Of a stretch of DNA of 64,000 nucleotides, positions 53,319-61,616 are shown piece by piece. Below the pieces are notes generated by a model. The model saw nothing but the letters and a program-made list of their open reading frames with translations, was not told where the DNA came from and ran no database searches. The DNA is taken from positions 1 through 64,000 of the forward strand of contig PBKC01000042.1 of NCBI GenBank assembly GCA_002721365.1, written 5' to 3'. Origin of the DNA: Rhodospirillaceae bacterium (GTDB lineage Bacteria > Pseudomonadota > Alphaproteobacteria > GCA-2721365). The translations under genes were made by a program, and so were the position numbers. Position 1 is the stretch's first letter. Every line of letters starts with the position of its first letter.

Positions 53319-54116
53319 ATGGGCCGGCGGATTCTGAGCGACGACGAGGTCGAGCGTTACCATCGCGACGGGTGGGTGACGCCCGACTATCGGCTGCCCG
53401 ATGAACTGTATACGGAATTCAAAACCGTCATCGAGGACCTGATCGCCTCCAATCCCGGCATCCGGCCGGAACAGCTCGTCGGTGCGCACGTCGCCGGCGA
53501 CCGGTCGTCCGGGATCAAGGGCAAGCCGCGGTTGCTGGAGCTCGCCCAGTCGCCCGACCTCCTCGACATGGTCGAACAGCTCATCGGCCCCGACGTCATC
53601 ATGTGGGGCAGTCAGGTCTTCTCGAAGAAGTCCGGCGACGGCCTCGCCATTCCGTGGCACCAGGACGGGCAGTACTGGCCGATCCGTCCGCTGGCGTCGG
53701 TCACCGTGTGGATCGCCATCGACGCCTCGACGGTCGAGAACGGCTGCCTCCGCGTCGTGCCGGGCTCACACCGGAACGGTCTCTTGAAGCACGAGGTCTC
53801 GGGCGCCGCCGATGTCGCACTCGACCAGGGGCTGGCGGCGGGCACCTTCGACGAGACAACCGCCGCCGACGTCGAGCTTCAGCCCGGCCAGGTCTCGCTC
53901 CACCACGTCAACGTGGTTCACGGCTCCAACCCCAACCATTCGACCAAACGCCGCTGCGCCTACGCGATCCGCTACATGCCGGCGACGTCGCTGTTCGACC
54001 GTGCGATCCCGCCGGTGCGCCTCGCCGGCAACCAGACCATCGATTATTCGGAGCGGCCGATCTGGCTGGTCCGCGGCAGGGACCAGGCCGGCAACGATTT
54101 CGTCCGCGGCCACTGA
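53319..54116 (+). CDS. Phytanoyl-CoA dioxygenase family protein (PhyH)
   Basis: The 265-residue Fe(II)/2-oxoglutarate-dependent oxygenase has HQD in IPWHQDGQYWP (HxD iron motif), the distal His in HHVNVVHGSNPN, and the 2-oxoglutarate Arg in RRCAYAIRYMP. It hydroxylates an unactivated carbon of an unknown small molecule. The ATG at 53319 is preceded by GGGAGGA. It is followed by a family B repeat. Confidence 0.88.
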   Translation: MGRRILSDDEVERYHRDGWVTPDYRLPDELYTEFKTVIEDLIASNPGIRPEQLVGAHVAGDRSSGIKGKPRLLELAQSPDLLDMVEQLIGPDVIMWGSQVFSKKSGDGLAIPWHQDGQYWPIRPLASVTVWIAIDASTVENGCLRVVPGSHRNGLLKHEVSGAADVALDQGLAAGTFDETTAADVELQPGQVSLHHVNVVHGSNPNHSTKRRCAYAIRYMPATSLFDRAIPPVRLAGNQTIDYSERPIWLVRGRDQAGNDFVRGH

Positions 54117-54143
54117 GAGGCGGGCCGCCCCGCCCTTCTCCGC

Positions 54144-54230
54144 CGTCATCGCGAGGAGCGAAGCGACGCGGCGATCCAAGCCGGCGACGTGCGCGGTGCT
54201 GGATTGCTTCGCCTTCGGCTCGCAATGACG
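54144..54230. repeat. Intergenic palindromic repeat, family B copy 3
   Basis: CGTCATCGCGAGGAGCGAAG at the left and GCTCGCAATGACG at the right, with internal GGCGATCCAAG and GGATTGC. The ends match the copies at 9012 and 12814. Confidence 0.88.
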
Positions 54231-54246
54231 GGAATGGACCGGGCCC

Positions 54247-54699
54247 TCAATCCACTTCGACGATCGCCTCGATCTCGACGGTGATGCCGAAGGGTAGGCT
54301 GCCGACGCCGATCGCCGAGCGGGCGTGCTTCTCGCCGAAGACCGCGGCGAACAGGTTCGAGCAGCCGTTGATGACCTTCGAATGCTCGACGAACTCGGGC
54401 ACCGCGTTGACCATGCCGAGCAGCTTGACGATCCGCTTGGCGCGGTCGAGGTCGCCGAGGTGCTCCTGGATCACCGCCAGGAGGTGCAGGCCGACGAGAC
54501 GCGCATGCTCGGTCGCTTCCTCCGTCGAGATGTCGGCGCCGACCTTGCCCTTGGGTATCTCGCCTTCGGGCGTCACCGGCACGTTGCCCGACAGGAACAG
54601 CAGGTTGCCGGTACGGACGGCGGTCACGTAGTTGGCGGCGGGCGGCGCTACCGGCGGCAAGGTGAGACCGAGGTCCTCGATGCGCTGCTTGATCGACAT
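54247..54699 (-). CDS. RidA/YjgF-family protein
   Basis: The 150-residue protein belongs to the RidA superfamily, which hydrolyses reactive enamine/imine intermediates or degrades related metabolites. It has LFLSGNVPVTPEG, KGKVGADIS, AVIQEHLGDLDRAKRIVKLLG and PFGITVEIEAIVEV. In canonical RidA the imine-binding Arg is in RSA; here ARSAIGVGSLP retains it. It diverges from a LysR gene with 82 bases between, so it may be that regulator's target. Confidence 0.88.
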   Translation of the reverse strand: MSIKQRIEDLGLTLPPVAPPAANYVTAVRTGNLLFLSGNVPVTPEGEIPKGKVGADISTEEATEHARLVGLHLLAVIQEHLGDLDRAKRIVKLLGMVNAVPEFVEHSKVINGCSNLFAAVFGEKHARSAIGVGSLPFGITVEIEAIVEVD

Positions 54700-54781
54700 G
54701 GTTTCGCCTCCGGGGATTGAGCGCGCGCAGAATCGCGCTTGCCTCCAGACCGTAGGCAGCTAAGCTCCATCAGTCCAATCG

Positions 54782-55714
54782 ATGAAGAACATCTTTCATA
54801 TCGATCATGTCAATCTTGGCCGCCTTGATCTCAACCTGCTGATCGCATTCGACGCGCTGATAACCGAAGGCAGCGTCACCCGCGCAGCGGAGCGGGTCGG
54901 CGTCGGGCAACCGGCGATGAGCCATGCGCTCGGCCGCCTGCGGCGTCTGTTCGCGGACGACCTGTTCGTCCGCGCCGCCGACGGGATCAGGCCGACCCCG
55001 CGCGCTCTGGCGCTCGCCCCGCCGATCCGGGAGGCGCTGAGCGTCATCCAGGGAACCCTGCTCGAGGACCGGGCGTTCGACCCGGCGGCGGAGCGGACCT
55101 TCCTGCTCGGCATGCCGGACAGCATCGAGGTCTTCCTGCTGCCGCGTCTCGTCGCGCATCTCGAGGCCGACGCGCCGAAGGTCCGCCTTCGCGTCCGCTC
55201 GATCGACCGCTTCGAAGTCCTCGATCAGCTCGACCGCGACCGGCTGCATCTCGGGGTCGCCGGGCTGCTGACCGAGGGCGGCATCCAACACAAGCGGCGC
55301 CGGCTCTACGTCACCAACTATCTCTGCCTCTATGATCCGGCACGGCTGACGTTCGACGGACCCGTCACGCTGGACGACTACCTCGCCGTCCCGCACGTGC
55401 TGGGCTCGCCGCGAGGCGATGCCCGCGGCGTGGTCGACGACGCCCTGGCCGCGCAGGGGCTCAAGCGGACGATCGCGGTGACCACCCCCCATTTTGCGGC
55501 AGTGCCGTTCGCATTGAAGAGCGCGCGGCTGATGGCGACGGTGCCCGAGCGGCCGGCGCGCATCTTCGCGGAACGATTCGGGCTCGCGACCTGCCCGGTG
55601 CCGGTCGCCCTACCCGATGCCGACGTCTCCATGATCTGGCACGCCTCCTACGACTGGGACCCCGCGCACCGATGGCTGCGCGAGACCGTCGCCCGGCTGG
55701 CGGTGCCCCTTTGA
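54782..55714 (+). CDS. LysR-family transcriptional regulator
   Basis: The 310-residue regulator has an N-terminal winged helix (LDLNLLIAFDALITEGSVTRAAERV, then GQPAMSHALGRLR) of the NodD/NahR-like group and a periplasmic-binding-protein-like effector domain. It is divergent from ridA and probably controls it from the shared 82-bp region. The effector is unknown. Confidence 0.9.
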   Translation: MKNIFHIDHVNLGRLDLNLLIAFDALITEGSVTRAAERVGVGQPAMSHALGRLRRLFADDLFVRAADGIRPTPRALALAPPIREALSVIQGTLLEDRAFDPAAERTFLLGMPDSIEVFLLPRLVAHLEADAPKVRLRVRSIDRFEVLDQLDRDRLHLGVAGLLTEGGIQHKRRRLYVTNYLCLYDPARLTFDGPVTLDDYLAVPHVLGSPRGDARGVVDDALAAQGLKRTIAVTTPHFAAVPFALKSARLMATVPERPARIFAERFGLATCPVPVALPDADVSMIWHASYDWDPAHRWLRETVARLAVPL

Positions 55715-55730
55715 CCGGCTGCGGCGGCGC

Positions 55731-56249
55731 TCAGCCTTCCTCGCGGCGGTCGCCGAAGCGGGTGCGGAACCAGTCGGTCAGCATCGCCTTCTCGTAGCGC
55801 AATGGATCGCGCGACAGGCCCGTCGGCGTGGTCTCAAGATAGGTCAGGTCGGAGACCGTCTCCTCGCCCTCGGCGACGACCCGGTCCCCTTCCTTCAGCA
55901 CATAGCGCAGGCTGATGCTGGGCCAGGTGATGTCGCGGAGGATGCGGATGTCGTAGCCATAGCCGTGCCACCACTCGAAGCGGCCGGCCAGGTCGACGTC
56001 GACGACGGTGACGGAAAGGTCTGCGCCTTCGGGCAGCATCGTCTCGCCGAGGTCTTCCAGGTGTTCGCGAAGATAGCGGAGCGCCGGGTCACCGGCATCG
56101 ACGCCATAGTCGCGATAGAGCCCGGCGTCACGGTAGTGCTCGGGCGCTTCGAAGGTGACGTCGACCGCGGCATCGGCACCAAGGGGCGTCATGACGACGG
56201 CTGCAGCGAACAGGCAGCTGGTGAGGGAGAGGGGGCGATTGCTCTGCAT
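55731..56249 (-). CDS. DUF3016 exported protein
   Basis: The 172-residue protein has a signal peptide ending GADAAV, then VTFEAPEHYRDAG, LSVTVVDVDLAGRFEWW and ISLRYVLKEGDRVVAEGEE, which match DUF3016. Function is unknown and the protein is probably periplasmic. A perfect TGTGA-N6-TCACA palindrome lies 144 bp upstream, suggesting control by a CRP/FNR-family protein. Confidence 0.8.
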   Translation of the reverse strand: MQSNRPLSLTSCLFAAAVVMTPLGADAAVDVTFEAPEHYRDAGLYRDYGVDAGDPALRYLREHLEDLGETMLPEGADLSVTVVDVDLAGRFEWWHGYGYDIRILRDITWPSISLRYVLKEGDRVVAEGEETVSDLTYLETTPTGLSRDPLRYEKAMLTDWFRTRFGDRREEG

Positions 56250-56391
56250 CCTGGCCTCGCTTTCTCGGATCAGGAACGCCCCGGACCGTGCCGACCCGCG
56301 GCGATCACGCTCAACTCCAAGCGGTGGGATCGGCGGCGGCTACCCATCAATCTCAGACCATCTCACCCTACAGCAGTCTGCCACGGCCGTA

Positions 56392-56409
56392 GTGTGACGA
56401 GAGTCACAC
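56392..56409. promoter_or_regulatory. CRP-like palindrome
   Basis: GTGTGACGAGAGTCACAC contains TGTGA-N6-TCACA, the exact CRP core. It lies 144 bp upstream of the DUF3016 gene and 34 bases after the beta-helix gene, so it could also work as a short hairpin at that gene's end. Confidence 0.5.
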
Positions 56410-56442
56410 GAGGTTGCGTGCGACCCTGGAATTTCTCGTAGG

Positions 56443-57651
56443 TTATTTCGCCGGATCGCGCGCGACGGCGCCGGCATCGGGTGTTTCCCCCCGGCGACGG
56501 GGCATGCCCCGGTAGTCGTGGGCGATCTCGGGCGACAGCCACACCGTGTCTTCGGAAAGCGGCGGGACTCCGGGGCGAATACGGAAATCGCCGTCCTGCC
56601 AAGCCTTGAACAGGGCGTCGGCGCTCAGCCCCAGTATCACGATGTTGCCGCGCCACGCGATGTCGGCCGGGACGTCCTTCACCGCCGCGGCGAACAGGTT
56701 GTTGGCGGCTTCGCCCGTGTTGGCGCTGTCGGCGAAACGGCCGTCCTCGGCGAAAACGATGCCGCGGGCGGGGCCGCGGACGGGGTTGTAGGCGATCCGG
56801 GCGTCGCGCGCGTTCACCACGGCGATGCCGATCTCTTCCGAATCAAGGACGATGTTGTTGGTGACCGTCCCGCCCAGGTTTTCGGGGCTCTCCAGCCCTT
56901 CGCCGCCGAGGACGATGCCGATATGGCATTGGCGGATCAGGTTGCCGTCGATGACCGTGCCCCGCGAAAGGCTCTTCATCTGGATGCAGCTTCCGCGATC
57001 GAAATAGGAATGGGGCTGGCTCGTCGGGCGGCCGATGTCGTGGATGTAGTTGCCTTCGACGCGCCAGTCGTCGCAGCCGTTGCAGTCGATGCCCTGGAAG
57101 TTGCCGCCGTCCGGGTGGGCCGAATGGTATATCTCGTTGCCGCGCAGGGTGATCCGGGCGACGCGGGGGCCGGCGTTCGAGCCCTTGATCTCGGCGTGGC
57201 TGTCGAGCGGCGGCTTACCGGTGTTGTCGTGGATGCGGTTGCCGGTGACGGTGATGTCCCGCGCGCCGTGATCGAAGAAGACGCCGTGATAGCCGCCGCC
57301 GGTGATCTCCAGCCCGCGCAGGACGACGTTGGCGGCGCCGTCGAACTTCCAGGTCACGGCGGCGCCGTCGCCGTCGATGACGACGCTGCCCAGGCCCTCC
57401 TCGGCGGCTACCACGATCGGCCGCTCGGACGTGCCGGCGGCCGCTTCGGTCATGCGGAACTTGCCGCGATAATGCCCCGGCGCGATCAGGATCTCCGTGC
57501 CGGGGCAGGGCGCGGTGAGGGCTTCCCCGAGCGCCTCCGCCGTCGCGACGTGAACGGGCGGAGGCGGTTCGGTTCCGCATTCGGACGCCTGCAGGGTGAA
57601 CGGCCACAGACACAGGGCGGCCAGACAGGCGGTAAGCGGTTTAAGCGACAT
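56443..57651 (-). CDS. Secreted right-handed parallel beta-helix protein
   Basis: The 402-residue protein has a signal peptide (LTACLAALCLWPFTLQA) and a parallel beta-helix visible as repeating short units: NVVLRGLEITGGGYHGVFF, DITVTGNRIHDN, RITLRGNEIYHS, WRVEGNYIHDIG and GTVIDGNLIRQC. This right-handed helix is shared by NosD-like proteins and carbohydrate lyases. No catalytic set is obvious. The ATG at 57651 follows GGAGGAG. Export suggests a polysaccharide-binding or -cleaving role, which is inference. Confidence 0.83.
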   Translation of the reverse strand: MSLKPLTACLAALCLWPFTLQASECGTEPPPPVHVATAEALGEALTAPCPGTEILIAPGHYRGKFRMTEAAAGTSERPIVVAAEEGLGSVVIDGDGAAVTWKFDGAANVVLRGLEITGGGYHGVFFDHGARDITVTGNRIHDNTGKPPLDSHAEIKGSNAGPRVARITLRGNEIYHSAHPDGGNFQGIDCNGCDDWRVEGNYIHDIGRPTSQPHSYFDRGSCIQMKSLSRGTVIDGNLIRQCHIGIVLGGEGLESPENLGGTVTNNIVLDSEEIGIAVVNARDARIAYNPVRGPARGIVFAEDGRFADSANTGEAANNLFAAAVKDVPADIAWRGNIVILGLSADALFKAWQDGDFRIRPGVPPLSEDTVWLSPEIAHDYRGMPRRRGETPDAGAVARDPAK

Positions 57652-57728
57652 GGCTCCTCCTCCGCCCCTCCCAACATCGGAGGGGCGGTCGTGGATGCCC
57701 GGTCGAGCGATCGCCGCCGCTGGCGGCG

Positions 57729-58622
57729 TCAGCCGCGGACCTTGGCCCCCGCCCAGTCCTCGACGACCTTGCACATCGAGGTGAAGTCCGAATCCGGGCC
57801 TTCCTTGGCGTTGGTGACGGCGAGGAACTGCCGGACGGCGCTCCCCACCACCATCGGCACGCCCAGCGCCTCCGCCTCATCGATGCAGAGCCGCACGTCC
57901 TTATAGGAGAGCGCGGTGGTGAAGCCGAAATCGAACGTCCCCGGCAGCACCGAGCGCGGGAACTTGTCCTGGGTGGCGCTGTTGCGGCCGCTGCCGGCGT
58001 TGATGACGTCGATCATGATCTTGGGGTCGAGACCGGCCTTCACCCCCATCACCATCGCCTCCGAGGTGACGGCGAGCGCCGCCGCCGCCAGCAGGTTGTT
58101 GGCGAGCTTCAGCGTCTGCGCCTGGCCGGCGCCCTCGCCGACCACGAAGGGCTTGCCGAAGGTCTTCAGCACCTCCATCAGCTCGTCGATCGCGGCCCGC
58201 GGTCCCGACAGCATCACTGCCAGCGTGCCGTTCTGGGCGCCGGCGACGCCGCCGCTCACCGGGGCGTCGATCGAGGCGATGTTGCGCTCGGCCAAGGCCG
58301 CCGCGACCTGGGTGGCGACGCGCGGGCCGGTGGTCGAGAAGTCGACGACGGTGCGAACCCGGTCGCCATGCATGATCCCGTCCGGGCCGGTCGCCACTGC
58401 CTTGACGATGTCCGGGGTGGGCAGGCTCATGAATACCGCCTCGGCCTTGGAGGCGACGTCGGCGGCGGAGGTGCAGCGCCCGGCACCCTTCGCCACCGCC
58501 TGATCGACCGCCGCCGGATTGGCGTCGAAGACATGCACCTTGTAGCCGCGGTCGAGCATGCGGCCGACCATCGGGCCGCCCATGCGGCCCAGCCCTACGA
58601 ACCCGAATTCAAGATCGGCCAC
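57729..58622 (-). CDS. 3-hydroxyisobutyrate dehydrogenase-type NAD(P) oxidoreductase
   Basis: The 297-residue beta-hydroxyacid dehydrogenase starts GFVGLGRMGGPMV (dinucleotide motif). It has FDANPAAVD, the substrate motif DAPVSGGVAGAQNGTL, and the catalytic Lys in LKLANNLLAAA. Substrates in the family are 3-hydroxyisobutyrate, tartronate semialdehyde or L-threonate-type acids. Position in a cluster with TRAP transport and PrpD suggests catabolism of a small carboxylic acid. Confidence 0.9.
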   Translation of the reverse strand: MADLEFGFVGLGRMGGPMVGRMLDRGYKVHVFDANPAAVDQAVAKGAGRCTSAADVASKAEAVFMSLPTPDIVKAVATGPDGIMHGDRVRTVVDFSTTGPRVATQVAAALAERNIASIDAPVSGGVAGAQNGTLAVMLSGPRAAIDELMEVLKTFGKPFVVGEGAGQAQTLKLANNLLAAAALAVTSEAMVMGVKAGLDPKIMIDVINAGSGRNSATQDKFPRSVLPGTFDFGFTTALSYKDVRLCIDEAEALGVPMVVGSAVRQFLAVTNAKEGPDSDFTSMCKVVEDWAGAKVRG

Positions 58623-58661
58623 GTCGTTCCTCCCGTTTCTTGTTCCTATGCCGGCCGGCGT

Positions 58662-59456
58662 TCATTTTTTGGGGTCGGCGTCGAGGCGAAGGATCCAGTC
58701 CTCCATTCCGCTCGACGCCGTCGGATACTCCTGGAAGATGCGGGGGTCGTGCCCCGGAATGATGTGCGAGGGCGAATCGGCCAGCCGCCGCACCGTCTCG
58801 AAGCCCTCCAGCATGTCGCCGATGTTGTAGACGATCGGGTAAGGCCGTTCCTGCTCGATATTGCCGTAGAAGTGGGTGGCGTCGGAGGCGAGCACGACCC
58901 AGCCGCGGCGGGTGCGGACCCGCACCACCTGCAGCCCGTCGGTGTGGCCACCGACCCGATGGACGGTGATGCCGGGCGCGACCTCGGAATCGCCGTCATG
59001 GAACTGCACCCGGCCCTCGTAAACCCGGCGCACCATCGCCGTGACGTCGTCGGCGTCGAAGGGGTGGCAGAGCGTCTTGTGGCACATCGACCGGCCGGTG
59101 CAGTACTGCATCTCGCGGTCCTGCAAATGGTACGTCGCGCGCGGGAACATGTTCTCGTTGCCGGCGTGGTCGTAGTGCATGTGAGTGATGATGACGTTCT
59201 CGACCGCGTCGGGCTCGATCCCCAGCGCCTTCAGCCCCTCGGCCGGTGAGCGCAGCAGGGTGCGGTCCCGCTTCTTGCCCATGGCGGCGTCGAAGCCGGT
59301 GTCGACGACGTAGCTCTTCTCGCGGCCGACGATCGCCCAGACGAAATAGTCGAGCGGCATCGGCACGTCGTGCGGATCGCCGCCGATGAAGTTCTCGCTG
59401 CTGCGGCGGTCGTGATGCCCGTATTTGATGGCGTAGATCTGATAGCTGTCGTCCAC
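58662..59456 (-). CDS. MBL-fold hydrolase, N-acyl homoserine lactonase-like
   Basis: The 264-residue protein has THMHYDHAGN (the HxHxDH zinc motif of AHL lactonases), GGHTDG, ASDATHFY and IIPGHDPR. It resembles AiiA-type lactonases but lies in a catabolic cluster, so a lactone of the degraded acid may be the true substrate rather than a quorum signal. It is 39 bases upstream of the dehydrogenase gene on the same strand. Confidence 0.86.
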   Translation of the reverse strand: MDDSYQIYAIKYGHHDRRSSENFIGGDPHDVPMPLDYFVWAIVGREKSYVVDTGFDAAMGKKRDRTLLRSPAEGLKALGIEPDAVENVIITHMHYDHAGNENMFPRATYHLQDREMQYCTGRSMCHKTLCHPFDADDVTAMVRRVYEGRVQFHDGDSEVAPGITVHRVGGHTDGLQVVRVRTRRGWVVLASDATHFYGNIEQERPYPIVYNIGDMLEGFETVRRLADSPSHIIPGHDPRIFQEYPTASSGMEDWILRLDADPKK

Positions 59457-59521
59457 GGCCGTTTCCTCCCGGTTCAGGATTCTGTTCTTAGCGCTTCATG
59501 CCCGATGGGCCCTCTTTCATC

Positions 59522-59629
59522 CGTCATCGCATGGCTTGACCATGCGATCCACGACTTGTTGACTCCGCTTGTTGCAGAGCCGGAACCGCCGGAAAGTCGT
59601 GGATGGCACGATCAAGTCGTGCCATGACG
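59522..59629. repeat. Intergenic palindromic repeat, family C
   Basis: Outer arms CGTCAT and ATGACG enclose ATCCACGAC and GTCGTGGAT. Internal hairpins are GCATGG-CTTGAC-CATGC and GGCACGA-TCAAG-TCGTGCC. The layout resembles repeats common in alphaproteobacteria and differs from families A and B. It lies between the MBL and GntR genes. Confidence 0.8.
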
Positions 59630-59670
59630 CCGGAGCGAAAGGGCGGCCCAAGAAACCACGACACATCCAC

Positions 59671-60384
59671 TCAAGCCTCCGCCACCGCCGCGGTTTCGTC
59701 GGCGCGCAGCAGCGCGATGGCGGCGGCGGCGGCGTTACGGACATGGCGGGTTCCCATCTCCCAGGCGGCCTGACCGTCGCCGGTCATCAGCGTGTCGACC
59801 AGCTCGTGCAGCTCGGCGAGGCTCGCGGCCGCCCGGCCCCGCGCCTTCATCGAGGTCGCGCGCAACAGCATCACCCGCGAGTTCAGCATCCGCAGCGTGA
59901 AGCCCAGCGCCTCGTTGCCCGAGCCGTCGATCAGGCATTCGTAGAAGCGGTTCTTGGCGTTGAGCCAGGCGAGCGGGTCTGAGAGGGTGTGCGCCCGTTC
60001 GAGATCGGCGAGCGCCGCCCTCAGCGCCGCCCGCTGGTCGTCGTCGGCCTTCTCGGCGAACAGACGGCAGGCGAGGCCCTCGAGCTCCATCCGCACCTGA
60101 TAGATGCCCTCGGCCTGGGCCGGCGTCACCCGGGCGACGATCGGCCCGCGATGGGGGACGACTTCGATCAGCCCTTCCGATTCGAGCTGGCGCAAGGCCT
60201 CGCGCACCAGCGTCCGGCTGACCCCCGTCATCTCGCAGAGGTCGCGTTCCGGCAGGCGCTGGCCGGCCTTGAAGCGGCCCAGCGCCACGGCGTTGCGGAT
60301 GCTCTCCGTCACGCCGTGACGAAGTGGCGCCGGGTCACGCTTGACGCGGAAATCGTGCTCGGTTGCTGCGCTCGTGCCGGACAT
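59671..60384 (-). CDS. GntR-family regulator with FCD domain
   Basis: The 237-residue regulator has an N-terminal winged helix (GRFKAGQRLPERDLCEMTGVSRTLVREALRQLE) and an all-helical FCD effector domain with spaced His/Asp/Glu for metal and carboxylate ligands (AKNRFYECLI, ELHELVDTL, TRHVRNA). The start 19 bases after dctP suggests co-transcription with the TRAP binding protein. The perfect palindrome at 61490-61506 in the divergent promoter is a likely operator. Confidence 0.9.
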   Translation of the reverse strand: MSGTSAATEHDFRVKRDPAPLRHGVTESIRNAVALGRFKAGQRLPERDLCEMTGVSRTLVREALRQLESEGLIEVVPHRGPIVARVTPAQAEGIYQVRMELEGLACRLFAEKADDDQRAALRAALADLERAHTLSDPLAWLNAKNRFYECLIDGSGNEALGFTLRMLNSRVMLLRATSMKARGRAAASLAELHELVDTLMTGDGQAAWEMGTRHVRNAAAAAIALLRADETAAVAEA

Positions 60385-60403
60385 CGCTGGCGCGGGACTT
60401 CCC

Positions 60404-61429
60404 TTACTGTTCCAGGTCCTTGCCGAGCACGGCGCGTGCCCGGGCGACATAGGCCCGACCGTCGAAGCCGACGCTCTCGGCCCGGTCATACCATGAGTCG
60501 AAGACCTGCTGGGTGTATTCGGGCGCGAAGATGCGGGCCTTCTCGGAGTCCGGCGCGGCCCAGACCTCGACCCCCTCGGCCTTCATGTTCGCCATCGCCT
60601 CGCCGACGAACTCGTAATAGCCGTAGAGCGCGTCGTGCTGGAGCCCCTGCATCGCCATGCGGATCGCCGCCTGGAGGTCTTCCGGGATCTCCGCCCAGCT
60701 GTCGGCGTTGACGATCACCGCCCAGCCGGTCACCGGGCCGATCCCCCAGTCCTGCACGTTCTTCGCCAGCCGCCAGTATTCCTGGCCGTTGCCGTAGCAG
60801 GCGGAGGTGAACAGCCCGTCGATCACCCCGCGCTCCAGCGCCGGCATGACCTCGGACAGCGGCAGCGGCGTCGGCTTGGCACCCAGCGCGTCCATCAGCG
60901 TCGCCGTCTGCGGGTTGTGCACGCGGAGGCGCTTGTTCTTGAAGTCTTCGAGGGTGTGGATCGGCTCTTTCGAAAAGAGCTGTGTCGTGCACCACGCGCC
61001 CTCGGCGAGCACCACGGCGTTCCAGCGCTCCAGCCAGAGCTTCTCCAGGTCGCCGCACCAGAACGCCTCGCAGATGAAGGCGTAGTCGGCCATGTCGTCG
61101 ATCAGGCCCGGCAGGTTGAACAGGCCCATCCGGGGGTCCTCGGCGGCGAGGTAGGTGTGGACCGCCGCCGACATCGGCACCCGCCCGTCACGGACCGCGG
61201 CGGCGATCTGCGGGCCGCCGACAAGCGAATCGTTCAGCACCACCTTGACCCGGCCGCCGGTCGCCTCGGCGATGCGGTCGGGGACGGTCGCGGTGAGGCC
61301 TAGATAGGCGGTGTTGGGTGCCGGCAGGACCGCCATGGTCAGGTCGAAATCCTGCGCCGCGGCGGGCGTCGCCAGCGCGGCCAGCAGCATGAGTCCCGCT
61401 CCTCGGACAGCCGCCTTCAACCCTGTCAT
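60404..61429 (-). CDS. dctP: TRAP transporter solute-binding protein (DctP family)
   Basis: The 341-residue periplasmic binding protein has a signal peptide (LKAAVRGAGLMLLAALATPAAAQ) and a DctP-type fold: RIAEATGGRVKVVLN, LPLSEVMPALERGVIDGLFT and NPQTATLMDALGAKPTPLP. The usual carboxylate-binding Arg may be in KNKRLRVHNP. The ATG at 61429 follows GGGAGG. It delivers an organic acid to the divergently encoded permease. Confidence 0.9.
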   Translation of the reverse strand: MTGLKAAVRGAGLMLLAALATPAAAQDFDLTMAVLPAPNTAYLGLTATVPDRIAEATGGRVKVVLNDSLVGGPQIAAAVRDGRVPMSAAVHTYLAAEDPRMGLFNLPGLIDDMADYAFICEAFWCGDLEKLWLERWNAVVLAEGAWCTTQLFSKEPIHTLEDFKNKRLRVHNPQTATLMDALGAKPTPLPLSEVMPALERGVIDGLFTSACYGNGQEYWRLAKNVQDWGIGPVTGWAVIVNADSWAEIPEDLQAAIRMAMQGLQHDALYGYYEFVGEAMANMKAEGVEVWAAPDSEKARIFAPEYTQQVFDSWYDRAESVGFDGRAYVARARAVLGKDLEQ

Positions 61430-61489
61430 CGTCACCTCCCTCGGTTTTTCCATCGGCGTCCTGCCGTGGCAGGCGCGTTGATTTATGAC

Positions 61490-61506
61490 GATCATACAAT
61501 ATGATC
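61490..61506. promoter_or_regulatory. GntR operator candidate
   Basis: GATCATACAATATGATC is a perfect 7-3-7 palindrome in the 187-bp region between the divergent dctP and dctQM genes. The gntR gene is in the dctP operon, so this is the expected place for its site. Core TAC/CAA-type sequence agrees with the FCD subgroup in general, not a specific known operator. Confidence 0.65.
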
Positions 61507-61616
61507 CGGCCAGCGTAAGGGCCGCATCACCGCTGTGTGTGCAAGGCTGCCGGCCGAAATCCGCGAGCCGGCGGACGACCGGGACGGATGAGCAGGGAGG
61601 AGACCGGGACGGATCG

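Noticed and set aside
58662..59456. Quorum-quenching system
   Set aside because: The lactonase-like motif alone is not enough; no luxI/luxR-type genes are present and the context is catabolic.
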